From: a virus
Reading direction: 5' to 3' (one strand)
IMG/VR virus record: IMGVR_UViG_3300021178_000042
Span: 1 to 24,388 of that record
Length of the DNA: 24,388 nt
Position numbers and translations under genes: made by a program. Under the pieces are notes generated by a model that saw only the letters and a list, made by a program, of their open reading frames with translations, ran no database searches and was not told where the DNA came from. How positions within the stretch are numbered: the first letter of the stretch is position 1; every line of letters begins with the position of its first letter. Positions 7,265 through 14,253 of this stretch are shown in pieces.

Positions 7265-9223
7265 TTAACGTCGTCCTCTCCAGGCTTGCCGAACCGCCAG
7301 CCGCTGCTCCATCTGGCGCACCGACGACTTCTGACGAAAATGCATTTCCAGCGTATTCTGGTTGAACAGAAACACCTGATCGGTGATGCTCAACCGCTTG
7401 CGCGCCGCCTCAGCTTCGCGCGTTCGCTTCTGGATCACAAGCTGCTTGCGCGACTTTTCTTCCCAGCAGTGAACGGCAAACGCCGCAGCCAGCACCCGAT
7501 CATCGTGCTTGGTCGAACCATCGGCCTTGATGCTATCGCCATCCCGCGCAATCGTTTTCATCTCATCGAGCAGTTCAAAACTGCGAATATGGAACATGCC
7601 ATTCGAGACGAAATCCCGCAACCGCTCCATGATCGTGACTTTGAGATGCGTCGTTGTCTTGAAATGCAAGTTGTATCCTGCTCCCATCGAATCCGGACGC
7701 GAGTAAATATATTGCGACACGTTCCGAAAAATGTTTTTCAATCCAGATTCTTCAAGCGGCGGATAACCGTTGTCGATCTGATGCCGCAGTGAACGAAGTT
7801 CGTTGAAAACTGCCGTACCCGGCCCATTGAGTTCGAGGATATACCGAACCCGCGACGTCCCCTTGCTGTACCAGCCAAGTAGTGCGGCGACGACCCACGC
7901 CAACTGGCGTGTATTGATCATTGTGAAATTATATTCCGCCACCTGATCGATGCCATCGGCGTAACAGCGCAACACTTGGATCGACGATCGGTCGTTGTGC
8001 TCGTTCTCGCCGTAGGCGGGATCAACACCGATCACGTACTCCGCATCCTCAGCCGGATCCTCCCATACTTTCAGCTCAAGCGATTTGGTGTTCTCGGCCT
8101 TCAACACCCGCATGTCTACGAATTCCTGCCCGGTCAGGAACATATAGCCGTGGAATTTTTTAGATGCGTGTTTGTTGGTTTGATCGGTCAGCTTCTCGCT
8201 GCCGAAGAAAATCGCTCCGGTCTGCTGGAACGCTTCTTCCTCGAGCCAGGGCTGCTCCTGGATGCGTGTCGTATTCGCTTCGAACGTCGGATCGGTATCG
8301 CCCTCGGCTCGGGCAGTCGGATCGTATTTCTTGCGAACCCACGCGAGCTGTTCCGGCGTAATGTCGACGCCGTATAGTTCCTTGACTTGCTGGATCTTTC
8401 GAATTTCCTCGGGGCTTGGCGCGATATGATCGCCGTACAGCGCCCAGTCCTTATCTGCGTGCTCGATACGTTGTGCATCGTGCGACCACCAGCCGAGAAA
8501 AATGCACTTGCAATGCTCGGTATCCTTGCGCGCTTCCTTCCACATATCGAACCACTGATTGAAACCTCGCGCGGTCGACTCCCAAATGTACAAACGGTTC
8601 GGATTGGTTTGCGCCAGCGCGTTCTTGAACGCTTCCAGACCCTCGGCATTCGACCACGAGCACATTTCCGAACAGTGGGCCAGGCTGAGGCCAGCGGATC
8701 GTCCGAGCGTTCCGGACGTCACCGACTGCCGCACACCCGCAGACATGAACAAAATTTTCGAATTGTTCTCGAGCGTGAGCCCGGCACGATTGTCTTTCTT
8801 GATGCTGGGAAATTTCAACGACTCGGGCAGCGCCCTGATCATGTTCACGAGTTCTTCGCGCGCATCTTCCTTGTGCTCGGAAGTGTCAAACACCAGCGCG
8901 CCTTTCAAACCTTTATGAAGCCCGAGGAAGAAAACCGTCAGCGCGCGGGTGATCGTCGAGAGCCCTAATTGGCGCGATTTCAAAATAAAAAAGTCATGAA
9001 TGTCCTGTTCGAGGCCGTCAAACACCATCGTAATAGCGGATCGCTGACTGGCGTAAAGATGTTGACCAAGAACGATCTCGCCATCTTCCTTGCTGTCGAT
9101 AATGCAGCGATCGAGATACGCGTAAAACGCCTGCTCGACCGCTAACCGCTTCTGGCGAGTCCAGCCTGCCAAGGAACTACTGAGCCTCAAGACCGTTGTA
9201 AAATTACAACAGGAGGCTGACAT
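7265..9223 (-). CDS. terL: Terminase large subunit (packaging ATPase-nuclease)
   Basis: The motor that cuts and packages phage DNA. Numbering from the ATG at 9223: the ATPase has a Walker A-like loop LKSRQLGLST at 81-90 and the downstream SLAHCSEMCSW block at 180-190; the RNase H-like nuclease has VIGVDPAYG with D401, then ELNGPG with E464 and HDDR with D574/D575, the expected acidic triad. At about 652 residues the length is usual. The start is uncertain: the ATG shares a CATG with the divergent plus-strand gene and has no ribosome binding site, and homologous sequence seems to begin nearer to residue 25, so a TTG inside (VL or SSSL) may be the real start. The gene is followed by the zinc-ribbon and portal genes. 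No small terminase was identified in this window. Confidence 0.92.
   Translation of the reverse strand: MSASCCNFTTVLRLSSSLAGWTRQKRLAVEQAFYAYLDRCIIDSKEDGEIVLGQHLYASQRSAITMVFDGLEQDIHDFFILKSRQLGLSTITRALTVFFLGLHKGLKGALVFDTSEHKEDAREELVNMIRALPESLKFPSIKKDNRAGLTLENNSKILFMSAGVRQSVTSGTLGRSAGLSLAHCSEMCSWSNAEGLEAFKNALAQTNPNRLYIWESTARGFNQWFDMWKEARKDTEHCKCIFLGWWSHDAQRIEHADKDWALYGDHIAPSPEEIRKIQQVKELYGVDITPEQLAWVRKKYDPTARAEGDTDPTFEANTTRIQEQPWLEEEAFQQTGAIFFGSEKLTDQTNKHASKKFHGYMFLTGQEFVDMRVLKAENTKSLELKVWEDPAEDAEYVIGVDPAYGENEHNDRSSIQVLRCYADGIDQVAEYNFTMINTRQLAWVVAALLGWYSKGTSRVRYILELNGPGTAVFNELRSLRHQIDNGYPPLEESGLKNIFRNVSQYIYSRPDSMGAGYNLHFKTTTHLKVTIMERLRDFVSNGMFHIRSFELLDEMKTIARDGDSIKADGSTKHDDRVLAAAFAVHCWEEKSRKQLVIQKRTREAEAARKRLSITDQVFLFNQNTLEMHFRQKSSVRQMEQRLAVRQAWRGRR
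9195..9210. promoter_or_regulatory. Inverted repeat between divergent genes
   Basis: GTTGTAA and TTACAAC form perfect 7-bp arms separated by two bases. The element lies directly before the AGGAGG site of the plus-strand membrane gene and within the putative 5' part of the terminase gene. On the plus strand it contains TAAAAT, a good -10 match, so it may be an operator over a promoter. No strong -35 is visible. Confidence 0.45.
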
Positions 9224-9434
9224 GCCCAACCTTATTATTCAACTGATTATTGTGATGCTGATCTGCGGCTTCGTCTATTGGGTCTGGTTGAAGATCGCTC
9301 CACTGATGCCGATTGCCGAACCCTTCGCCAGCATCATCAACGTAATGATCGTGATCCTGATCGGCGCCATCATCCTGTTCTACGCGATCATCCCGCTACT
9401 GGAATCGCTTGGACATCTAAGCCTTGTTCACTAA
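9222..9434 (+). CDS. Small two-helix membrane protein
   Basis: The 70-residue protein has two transmembrane segments, about residues 4-24 (LIIQLIIVMLICGFVYWVWL) and 39-60, separated by a short loop with IAPLMPIAEPF. Its ATG has AGGAGG five bases upstream, the best ribosome binding site in the area. It is on the plus strand, divergent from the terminase start and convergent with the 90-residue gene, with stop codons overlapping by 4 nt. Small double-helix proteins like this occur widely in bacteria and phages; a holin-like or other membrane role is possible but no lysis enzyme is nearby. It looks like an independently transcribed accessory gene. Confidence 0.8.
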   Translation: MPNLIIQLIIVMLICGFVYWVWLKIAPLMPIAEPFASIINVMIVILIGAIILFYAIIPLLESLGHLSLVH

Positions 9435-9703
9435 CGACGCATAAACGCCTGCTGGCCTTTCTGAACATCCGCGAGCGCATCAAGCGCGCGATCGACCAGA
9501 CTTTTTGCGGTGGACCAGAATACCACGGGATCGGACTGGCTCAGCAGCAGCGTTTCGACCTGAGCTCCGCCGTCTTGCGGGGGCACAATCACGATCGCAC
9601 CGCCAAACACCGCCTCGCTGTTGTGCCTGATCTGCTCGGCCATCTTTGCAAACGGCGTCGAGACATCGGCTTGCGGACGCTCGACGAGATGCTGGTCACT
9701 CAT
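9431..9703 (-). CDS. Hypothetical protein, 90 aa
   Basis: The protein has an acidic N-terminus, a beta-like hydrophobic stretch (AVFGGAIVIVPPQDGG) and a helical basic C-terminus. Its ATG overlaps the stop of the KTSC gene as ATGA, so it is translationally coupled to it, and its stop overlaps that of the plus-strand membrane gene. No family is recognised. It is the last minus-strand gene before the divergent terminase region. Confidence 0.72.
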   Translation of the reverse strand: MSDQHLVERPQADVSTPFAKMAEQIRHNSEAVFGGAIVIVPPQDGGAQVETLLLSQSDPVVFWSTAKSLVDRALDALADVQKGQQAFMRR

Positions 9704-9921
9704 GCGTATCGATGACTATAATTCGGTTTGATTTCCATGTTCAGCATCTGCCCAACCGATGGCGCTTTGGACAGCGCCTCCGCGGTTGCCTCGTCCACGC
9801 CTGAGTAGATCGACACCCGGTTACGACCTTTATGCCAGGTAATGATCAGCTCGCTGGTGTCAGTGTCATAACCCACTGACGAGACGTTGCTCGAAAACAC
9901 GTCCTTCGTCCACGTTGCCAT
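9700..9921 (-). CDS. KTSC domain protein
   Basis: The 73-residue protein matches the small KTSC domain pattern: SSNVSSVGYDTDTSELIITW, a GV loop (YSGVDEAT) and the helix ALSKAPSVGQMLN with the A-x-S-x-G signature. The domain occurs alone or fused to lysyl-tRNA synthetase-like and other proteins and in phages; its role is not settled but nucleic acid binding has been suggested. The ATG at 9921 has AGGAG about seven bases upstream, which sets the start; the frame is open further but the added residues are not KTSC-like. Its first 56 bp overlap the end of the TPR glycosyltransferase gene in a different frame. Confidence 0.8.
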   Translation of the reverse strand: MATWTKDVFSSNVSSVGYDTDTSELIITWHKGRNRVSIYSGVDEATAEALSKAPSVGQMLNMEIKPNYSHRYA

Positions 9922-11299
9922 GCACCTTCTCCTGCAGCGCAGCCACGATCCGATCGAACACCGGTTCCCAACGCATATCCGGCCCTTGCTGGAACGTTCG
10001 ATGGTTCTTGTACCACAAAATCCGATCGCCACGCGGACCTAATCGGAAATCTCTTCCCATATAGCTATAAGGAATCCAGCATTCCTTGTTGTTGGCGCCC
10101 GCGATGTGTCCCATCGCCGACTCCAGCGTGATCACAAGATCAAGGTTTTGCAGCAGCGACGACGTGTCGACCACATCGCGGATAAAGTTCGACAGGTCGG
10201 AAATTACTGGAGCCGCGCCGATCTGGTGCATCTCCACTTTGCGCGCATCCACCTGCAGCGAATAAAGCTGGATCCCCGGCACCCGGTAAAGCTCGAGGAA
10301 ATGATGAACCGGCACCGCCCGATGCTTGTCGATGTCGTTAAGCGCCGAGCCCGCCCAAGCAATACCGATGTGGAATTTGCGACCCGGAACCTTCCAGTGT
10401 TGCGGCGGAATATTTCTCGTCAGCATCTTGAAGTTCGGCGCCGACTTGATCTGCTCGTCGTTCAAGCCAAGCGCGTAAGGAAGACTGACGAACGTGGTCC
10501 AGAAATCCGCATCGCCCGGAAAATTCATCGGTTGCGGATGCCAGTTAATGTTCGGATACGCCATGAAGGCGTAACGAAAGGTTTCCAGAAGCTCGGCTTG
10601 CACCACCGCATGAATGAACCGCGCTCGTTTCGCAGCTTGAGGAACGAAGCGCGCATACGATAGCGTGTCCCCGAGCCCCTGATCAGCTACGAGAAAAACC
10701 GTACGATCCTTCTCGCCCTTCCACTCCGGGTAAGGATAAGCCAGAAACTGCGGCAGGCGATGCTCGAACCGGGCCTCAAACGCCTTCAAACCCTCGGCGT
10801 ATTTCCCAGCAAACAACAACGCAAAGGCGAGCTGAAATTCGGCCAATGCGTGATCTGCAGTCGCGAGTTCCTTGGCTTTTATTGCGCAGGATAACGCGGT
10901 CTCGGTATCGCCAAGCGTCGAGTGGCAGATACCGAGATGCATCCAGGCCAGCGGCAGTTTTGGTTCAAGCTCAATGCACTCGTGCAGGTGCGTCACTGCC
11001 TCGTTGATCTGCCCGAGCTCCTGCAAGGTCCATGCAAGATTGGTCTTGATTTTTATTTTTTCTTCCTTGGTAAGCTCGCACTCAAGACCGCGGCGATAAC
11101 AAGCCACAGCAGCATGCAACTTCCCCAAATCATGCGTATTGTTGCCATTGGAAAAGAAAGCATGGCCGTAATCGGGATCAGCATAACAAGCGCTAGAGAA
11201 AAGCTGAAAGCCGTGATCGAGCGCAGCCGGGAATTTTTTCTCACGCACCACCTCCTCGGCCTTGGCGAGAATCTTTTGCGCCTCTTCACGCCTGCCCAT
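9866..11299 (-). CDS. TPR protein with GT9-like glycosyltransferase domain
   Basis: The 477-residue protein has an N-terminal set of TPR-like helical repeats (about residues 1-185, for example LGKLHAAVACYRRGLE and LGDTETALSCAIKAKEL), then a GT-B domain. Key signs of the domain are VADQGLGDTLSYARF near residue 204, GIAWAGS followed by a basic R in the D-x-x-R region, SLQ, and LDLVITLESAMGHIAGA near residue 395. Proteins of this architecture are related to heptosyltransferases and are found in bacterial O-linked or surface glycosylation loci. Here it lies in a phage operon with other glycosyltransferases, so virion protein glycosylation is inferred. The start overlaps the preceding gene by 14 bp. 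Sugar donor and acceptor are unknown. Confidence 0.82.
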   Translation of the reverse strand: MGRREEAQKILAKAEEVVREKKFPAALDHGFQLFSSACYADPDYGHAFFSNGNNTHDLGKLHAAVACYRRGLECELTKEEKIKIKTNLAWTLQELGQINEAVTHLHECIELEPKLPLAWMHLGICHSTLGDTETALSCAIKAKELATADHALAEFQLAFALLFAGKYAEGLKAFEARFEHRLPQFLAYPYPEWKGEKDRTVFLVADQGLGDTLSYARFVPQAAKRARFIHAVVQAELLETFRYAFMAYPNINWHPQPMNFPGDADFWTTFVSLPYALGLNDEQIKSAPNFKMLTRNIPPQHWKVPGRKFHIGIAWAGSALNDIDKHRAVPVHHFLELYRVPGIQLYSLQVDARKVEMHQIGAAPVISDLSNFIRDVVDTSSLLQNLDLVITLESAMGHIAGANNKECWIPYSYMGRDFRLGPRGDRILWYKNHRTFQQGPDMRWEPVFDRIVAALQEKVHGNVDEGRVFEQRLVSGL

Positions 11300-11534
11300 A
11301 CTTCACCCGCAAATGCGTCGCAAAACAAATTGCCGAGCGCGTCATCGGCTTAACCCCGATCTCGGCAACCGATTCGGTCCAGCAATGTATCCACTGTTTG
11401 TACTTGTCGTCCCACTGCAACGAGCGATCGTTCTTGCAGCGAGGACAAATATCCTTGCATAGAGTTTCAAATCCGATCTCGTCGTAGATCGTAATCGTAA
11501 AAGGCCGACGCCGTAACACGAATTCTTCAGTCAC
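11286..11534 (-). CDS. Small zinc-binding protein, CPxC...H...SxC family
   Basis: The 82-residue protein begins at GTG, overlapping the recombinase stop as GTGA. It carries CPRC at 30-33, H50, and SAICFATHLRVKYG near 67-80, a pattern that would bind zinc through C30, C33, H50 and C70. The same motif order occurs in the 84-residue protein encoded at 22838-23092, so the two are paralogues. The frame extends far upstream but the longer version lies inside the recombinase and is not coding. Function is unknown; a nucleic-acid-binding or protein-interaction role is possible. It lies between the recombinase and the TPR glycosyltransferase. Confidence 0.72.
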   Translation of the reverse strand: MTEEFVLRRRPFTITIYDEIGFETLCKDICPRCKNDRSLQWDDKYKQWIHCWTESVAEIGVKPMTRSAICFATHLRVKYGQA

Positions 11535-12247
11535 GACGCCCTCTGAATCTGCTCGACCATCCGCTCTATCTGCAGCGGCTTGAACGTCTTGCCGCTCCGC
11601 GACCGCAACCCCTGCTTCTCCAGCCCATTGACCATCCGAAGCGGCGAAAACAGATGGCCGTAGGTCTGCCGCGTTGACTTGACCAACTCCAGTACGCGCT
11701 GCTCCCCGAGCTCGATCTCCAGCCGCGCCTCGCGCCCCTGGCCCACGATCTTCCAGCCATACGGTGCCGAACCGCCGGCATGCCCGCCCTTCATCCGCTT
11801 CGCTGCCTTGCCTTCCAGCATCCGCCCGCGGATGGTATCGCGCTCGAGCGTCGCGCACGCCGCCATGATGGTGAAAAAGAAATGCGCCATCCCGCCATCC
11901 ATGTTGACGGGCTCGTTGCCGAGATTCTGCAGCACGAGTTTTACCCCTTGCTCCTTCCACTTCTCGGCAACGTTGAGCGCGTCCTTGGCCGAGCGGAACA
12001 TGCGATCAAGCTTGGCGGCAAATACCGTATCGCCAGGCCGCGCATCGGTCAGCAGCTTCTCGCCGCCCGGTCGCAGATGCAGCGGGGTCGCCCCTGATAC
12101 CCCGGCATCGACGTAAATCTGCAGATCGAACTTGGTAAAACCCATCATCTGGGCATAACCGCGCGCGATCTGTTCCTGGGTTTCCAGCGACGTCCGATCA
12201 GCAGCTGCTTGTTCATGAGTCGACACGCGGGCATAGGCAAGAAGCAT
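11531..12247 (-). CDS. Serine recombinase (resolvase/invertase family)
   Basis: The 238-residue protein starts MLLAYARVSTHEQ, with the catalytic Ser at position 9 and Arg at position 7. Further family features are the CxxD-type strand IYVDAGVSG, GDTVFAAKLDRMFRSAKDAL and the long E helix ATLERDTIRGRMLEGKAAKR. The C-terminal part is a short HTH-like DNA-binding region (MVNGLEKQGLRSRSGKTFKP). Such enzymes cut and rejoin DNA through a serine-phosphodiester intermediate in inversion or resolution. I chose the ATG at 12247 because AAGGGG lies about seven bases before it; the frame opens 24 bp earlier. The ribosome binding site falls within a hairpin, and a palindrome lies just upstream. No obvious paired recombination sites were found by eye. 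Confidence 0.88.
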   Translation of the reverse strand: MLLAYARVSTHEQAAADRTSLETQEQIARGYAQMMGFTKFDLQIYVDAGVSGATPLHLRPGGEKLLTDARPGDTVFAAKLDRMFRSAKDALNVAEKWKEQGVKLVLQNLGNEPVNMDGGMAHFFFTIMAACATLERDTIRGRMLEGKAAKRMKGGHAGGSAPYGWKIVGQGREARLEIELGEQRVLELVKSTRQTYGHLFSPLRMVNGLEKQGLRSRSGKTFKPLQIERMVEQIQRAS

Positions 12248-12248
12248 A

Positions 12249-12265
12249 ATAACCCCTTCGGTTAT
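12249..12265 (-). promoter_or_regulatory. Hairpin holding the recombinase ribosome binding site
   Basis: On the minus strand ATAACC and GGTTAT pair around the loop GAAGG, so the purine-rich site is in the loop and the first bases of the stem. It ends one base before the ATG. It could limit recombinase translation. Confidence 0.45.
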
Positions 12266-12267
12266 CG

Positions 12268-12288
12268 GCACACTATGCTATAGTGTGC
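12268..12288. promoter_or_regulatory. Palindrome upstream of the recombinase gene
   Basis: GCACACTAT and ATAGTGTGC form perfect 9-bp arms around GCT. The site overlaps the stop codon of the gene before it and lies 21 bp upstream of the recombinase start. It has no T-run, so a terminator is less likely than an operator or a recombinase binding site. Related cores occur at 21015-21029 and 23356-23370. Confidence 0.6.
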
Positions 12289-12298
12289 GTGGCGTCAA
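12272..12298 (-). promoter_or_regulatory. Candidate promoter of the recombinase operon
   Basis: TTGACG (12298 to 12293) is a near-consensus -35, and CATAGT (12277 to 12272) is a fair -10, with 15 bases between, short for sigma-70. The -10 lies inside the palindrome, so a protein binding there could repress it. The expected start falls at the hairpin that precedes the recombinase ATG. Confidence 0.4.
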
Positions 12299-12770
12299 GT
12301 GCCGTTTTGGCCATATGCACGATCAGTTGATCCAGCGACTCGCCGTAAAACGGTGCCCAGGTCATGACGTGCTTGCCATACGCCTTGGCGAGATCGTCGA
12401 CGATCTGGGCAAGATTGCTCGTTCCATTGGGTTGGAAAATCGCGACATGCTTGCAGCCCTTCGCCGCTTCAAGAATACTCATGGTCATCTTCAGGGTCTG
12501 GACAATCCGTTGCAACTCGGTTGATTCTTGCGGCGGACTGGCGATTTGAAAAATCGCGGCAAATTTCTGCCAGTGGAAATAAGCGTAATAGTCCGAGGTG
12601 TTGGTCAGATCGAAGATGCTGTACTCATCGCCCGGTCGCTCATTGATCGGACCCGGCGGATACTTCAGATCGTAAACCGCGATCCAGGTTTTTGGCTCGA
12701 TCTTCCTGATCTCCTCGATCAGCCGCGCACCCATGCGCGAAGAGCCGCCACAAATCCCGATTTTCCTCAT
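12273..12770 (-). CDS. Small Rossmann-like protein (SDR/epimerase-like, truncated)
   Basis: The 165-residue protein begins MRKIGICGGSSRMGARLIEE, a beta-loop-alpha with a glycine-rich loop, followed by WIAVYDLKYPP with the acidic residue that usually ends strand beta-2 of NAD-binding folds, then FDLTNTSDYYAYFHW and IFQIASPP, as in nucleotide-sugar epimerases. The YxxxK catalytic pair and the C-terminal substrate domain are absent; family members are usually twice as long. It may be a reduced or non-catalytic protein. It is coupled to the 83-residue gene before it by an ATGA overlap, in a group with a glycosyltransferase, which fits a sugar-related role by inference. Confidence 0.6.
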   Translation of the reverse strand: MRKIGICGGSSRMGARLIEEIRKIEPKTWIAVYDLKYPPGPINERPGDEYSIFDLTNTSDYYAYFHWQKFAAIFQIASPPQESTELQRIVQTLKMTMSILEAAKGCKHVAIFQPNGTSNLAQIVDDLAKAYGKHVMTWAPFYGESLDQLIVHMAKTALDATHTIA

Positions 12771-13018
12771 TCGACACTTCCCCGCAAATGATCGTGGAGC
12801 TGATTAAGTAATTGGTGCACTCCGATAACAGCCAGAAATCCTGGCAACAGAACAATTGAATCAAAACTCGTGCCTGCAGCATCTTCCCAACGTTGCACCA
12901 ATAAAGCTTTCATCTTAGACGTCTGCACCATTTTGCGATTAGATTTAATCCGTTCGTTGATAGAACTTTGCCAATTAATAAATTGCTGCGATGTTCCAAC
13001 CACTGCTATTGTTTTCAT
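12767..13018 (-). CDS. Hypothetical protein, 83 aa
   Basis: The protein starts MKTIAVVGTSQQFINWQSSI, with a beta-turn-like N-terminus reminiscent of the start of nucleotide-binding folds, and has a hydrophobic strand FDSIVLLPGFLAVIGVHQLL near the C-terminus. Both ends overlap neighbours as ATGA, with the glycosyltransferase before and the Rossmann-like gene after. This tight coupling supports translation. I do not recognise a family. Confidence 0.65.
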   Translation of the reverse strand: MKTIAVVGTSQQFINWQSSINERIKSNRKMVQTSKMKALLVQRWEDAAGTSFDSIVLLPGFLAVIGVHQLLNQLHDHLRGSVE

Positions 13019-14253
13019 TCCGCCACCTGTGGAAGATCCGCGTACGAAAAACCTTTTTCAACATATTCCGGTTGCCGCTCCGGCGCCGCGACGCCGTAAA
13101 ACATCCCACCCGCGCTCATGCCCAGCGTCATCATCCGGTAAGCGTTGGTCCCCGGCACCGTGATCTCGACAATTTGTGGGTTACTTTCGTCGGGCGCGAG
13201 CTGAGGCGCCGCGCGGAAGCCCGACAGGCGATCGATCAGTTCGACATTCGCGCCTTGCTTTCCGCCGCTGACGAGGAACGAGCAAGCACCATAAACAGGA
13301 ACGAACAGCGACCCGCCAGAAACGCCGGCTTGATACGCAAAAGGTCCGAAACCTTGCGCCCATTTGAATCCCCAGTCGCCCGAGTATTGCCCACCGATCA
13401 TGTGCAGCTGATGCGGATAGTAGATCGTGTTGTCGCGCTGGACCTGAAACCGGTCAAACACATTCAAACGCAACTTGCCTTCGCGAACAAGTTTTGTGCG
13501 CTCACGAAAAATCTCGAATGCCTCGTTATTGCGTTTGTCTTCAAGCTCGGCATCCACCAGCTTCAACCCCTGCTCCTCAATGTTCTGACCAATCATCGTT
13601 GCCTTGGCAGGTGTAAGAGCGAGAGCCGCGAGGCCGTGATGCGCAAGCAGCGTATCCCAATGCCAATCGGCCGTCGTCGCATGCTCGTGGGGACCAAAAC
13701 ACCAGTCGGGGCGAATATCTATTCCGGAGAGAAGCGCAAAAGTACGCCAGTTTTCAGACGTATAGCCAGTCCGATAGTTGCGAAGAATTATTTCCGCCGC
13801 CTGCCGGGTGAAAATAATATGACCAGCACCGATATTACACATAAGAGCGTAACCATCTCGCTGAACGAGAACTCGATCGACGTAGCTTCGCGCAGAGGCG
13901 GCTCCGACAACAAGACCATCTTTCGCTCCCTTGTCGAACAGCGCCATTGTCGGTTCGAGCCAATCAGGCTCTAGCAGAACATCGTTCTCGAGAAGACCAA
14001 CATGAGTATTGCTAGGTTCAGCGAGCATCTGCGAAAGCGCGAACACAATCGCTGCATCAGCTCCGCCAGTCACACGTGAGCAATAAGGTTTTGGTGAAAG
14101 GGATGACTGCAGCAAATGTTGCAGCGATCGACCATCCTCGCTAGTGCTGCCATCGTTCCAATACAAAAATCCAGGAAACTCGCGAAGACGTCCAATCGTC
14201 TCTTTCGTCAGCTCGATCCGATCTTTCGTAGAATAAGCGAGCGCAAGCTTCAT
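13015..14253 (-). CDS. Glycosyltransferase family 2-like (GT-A) protein
   Basis: The 412-residue protein has a GT-A-type N-terminus: MKLALAYSTKDRIELTKETI, then YWNDGST at 31-37 and GLLENDVLLEPDWLE near 86-100, the acidic nucleotide-sugar binding region. Substrate-binding segments DIRPDWCFGPHEHATTADWH follow near the middle. The C-terminal third (after about residue 270) is beta-rich and may be a sugar-binding or virion-binding module. Its ATG overlaps the stop of the repeat protein as ATGA and its stop overlaps the next gene in the same way. The 20-residue N-terminus has a close relative in the 34-codon fossil at 19052-19156. Sugar and acceptor are unknown; action on virion proteins is inferred from context. 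Confidence 0.75.
   Translation of the reverse strand: MKLALAYSTKDRIELTKETIGRLREFPGFLYWNDGSTSEDGRSLQHLLQSSLSPKPYCSRVTGGADAAIVFALSQMLAEPSNTHVGLLENDVLLEPDWLEPTMALFDKGAKDGLVVGAASARSYVDRVLVQRDGYALMCNIGAGHIIFTRQAAEIILRNYRTGYTSENWRTFALLSGIDIRPDWCFGPHEHATTADWHWDTLLAHHGLAALALTPAKATMIGQNIEEQGLKLVDAELEDKRNNEAFEIFRERTKLVREGKLRLNVFDRFQVQRDNTIYYPHQLHMIGGQYSGDWGFKWAQGFGPFAYQAGVSGGSLFVPVYGACSFLVSGGKQGANVELIDRLSGFRAAPQLAPDESNPQIVEITVPGTNAYRMMTLGMSAGGMFYGVAAPERQPEYVEKGFSYADLPQVAE

Noticed and set aside
9922-10032. N-terminal extension of the KTSC frame
   Set aside because: It lies in the glycosyltransferase gene and gives a non-KTSC Arg/Cys-rich sequence; the ATG with AGGAG upstream fits the domain start.
11535-11960. 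Long upstream extension of the 82-residue zinc protein frame
   Set aside because: It lies wholly within the serine recombinase gene in another frame; the GTG overlapping the recombinase stop is the natural start.
12268-12288. Palindrome as a transcription terminator
   Set aside because: There is no T-run after the stem on either strand and the stem is not G/C-rich.
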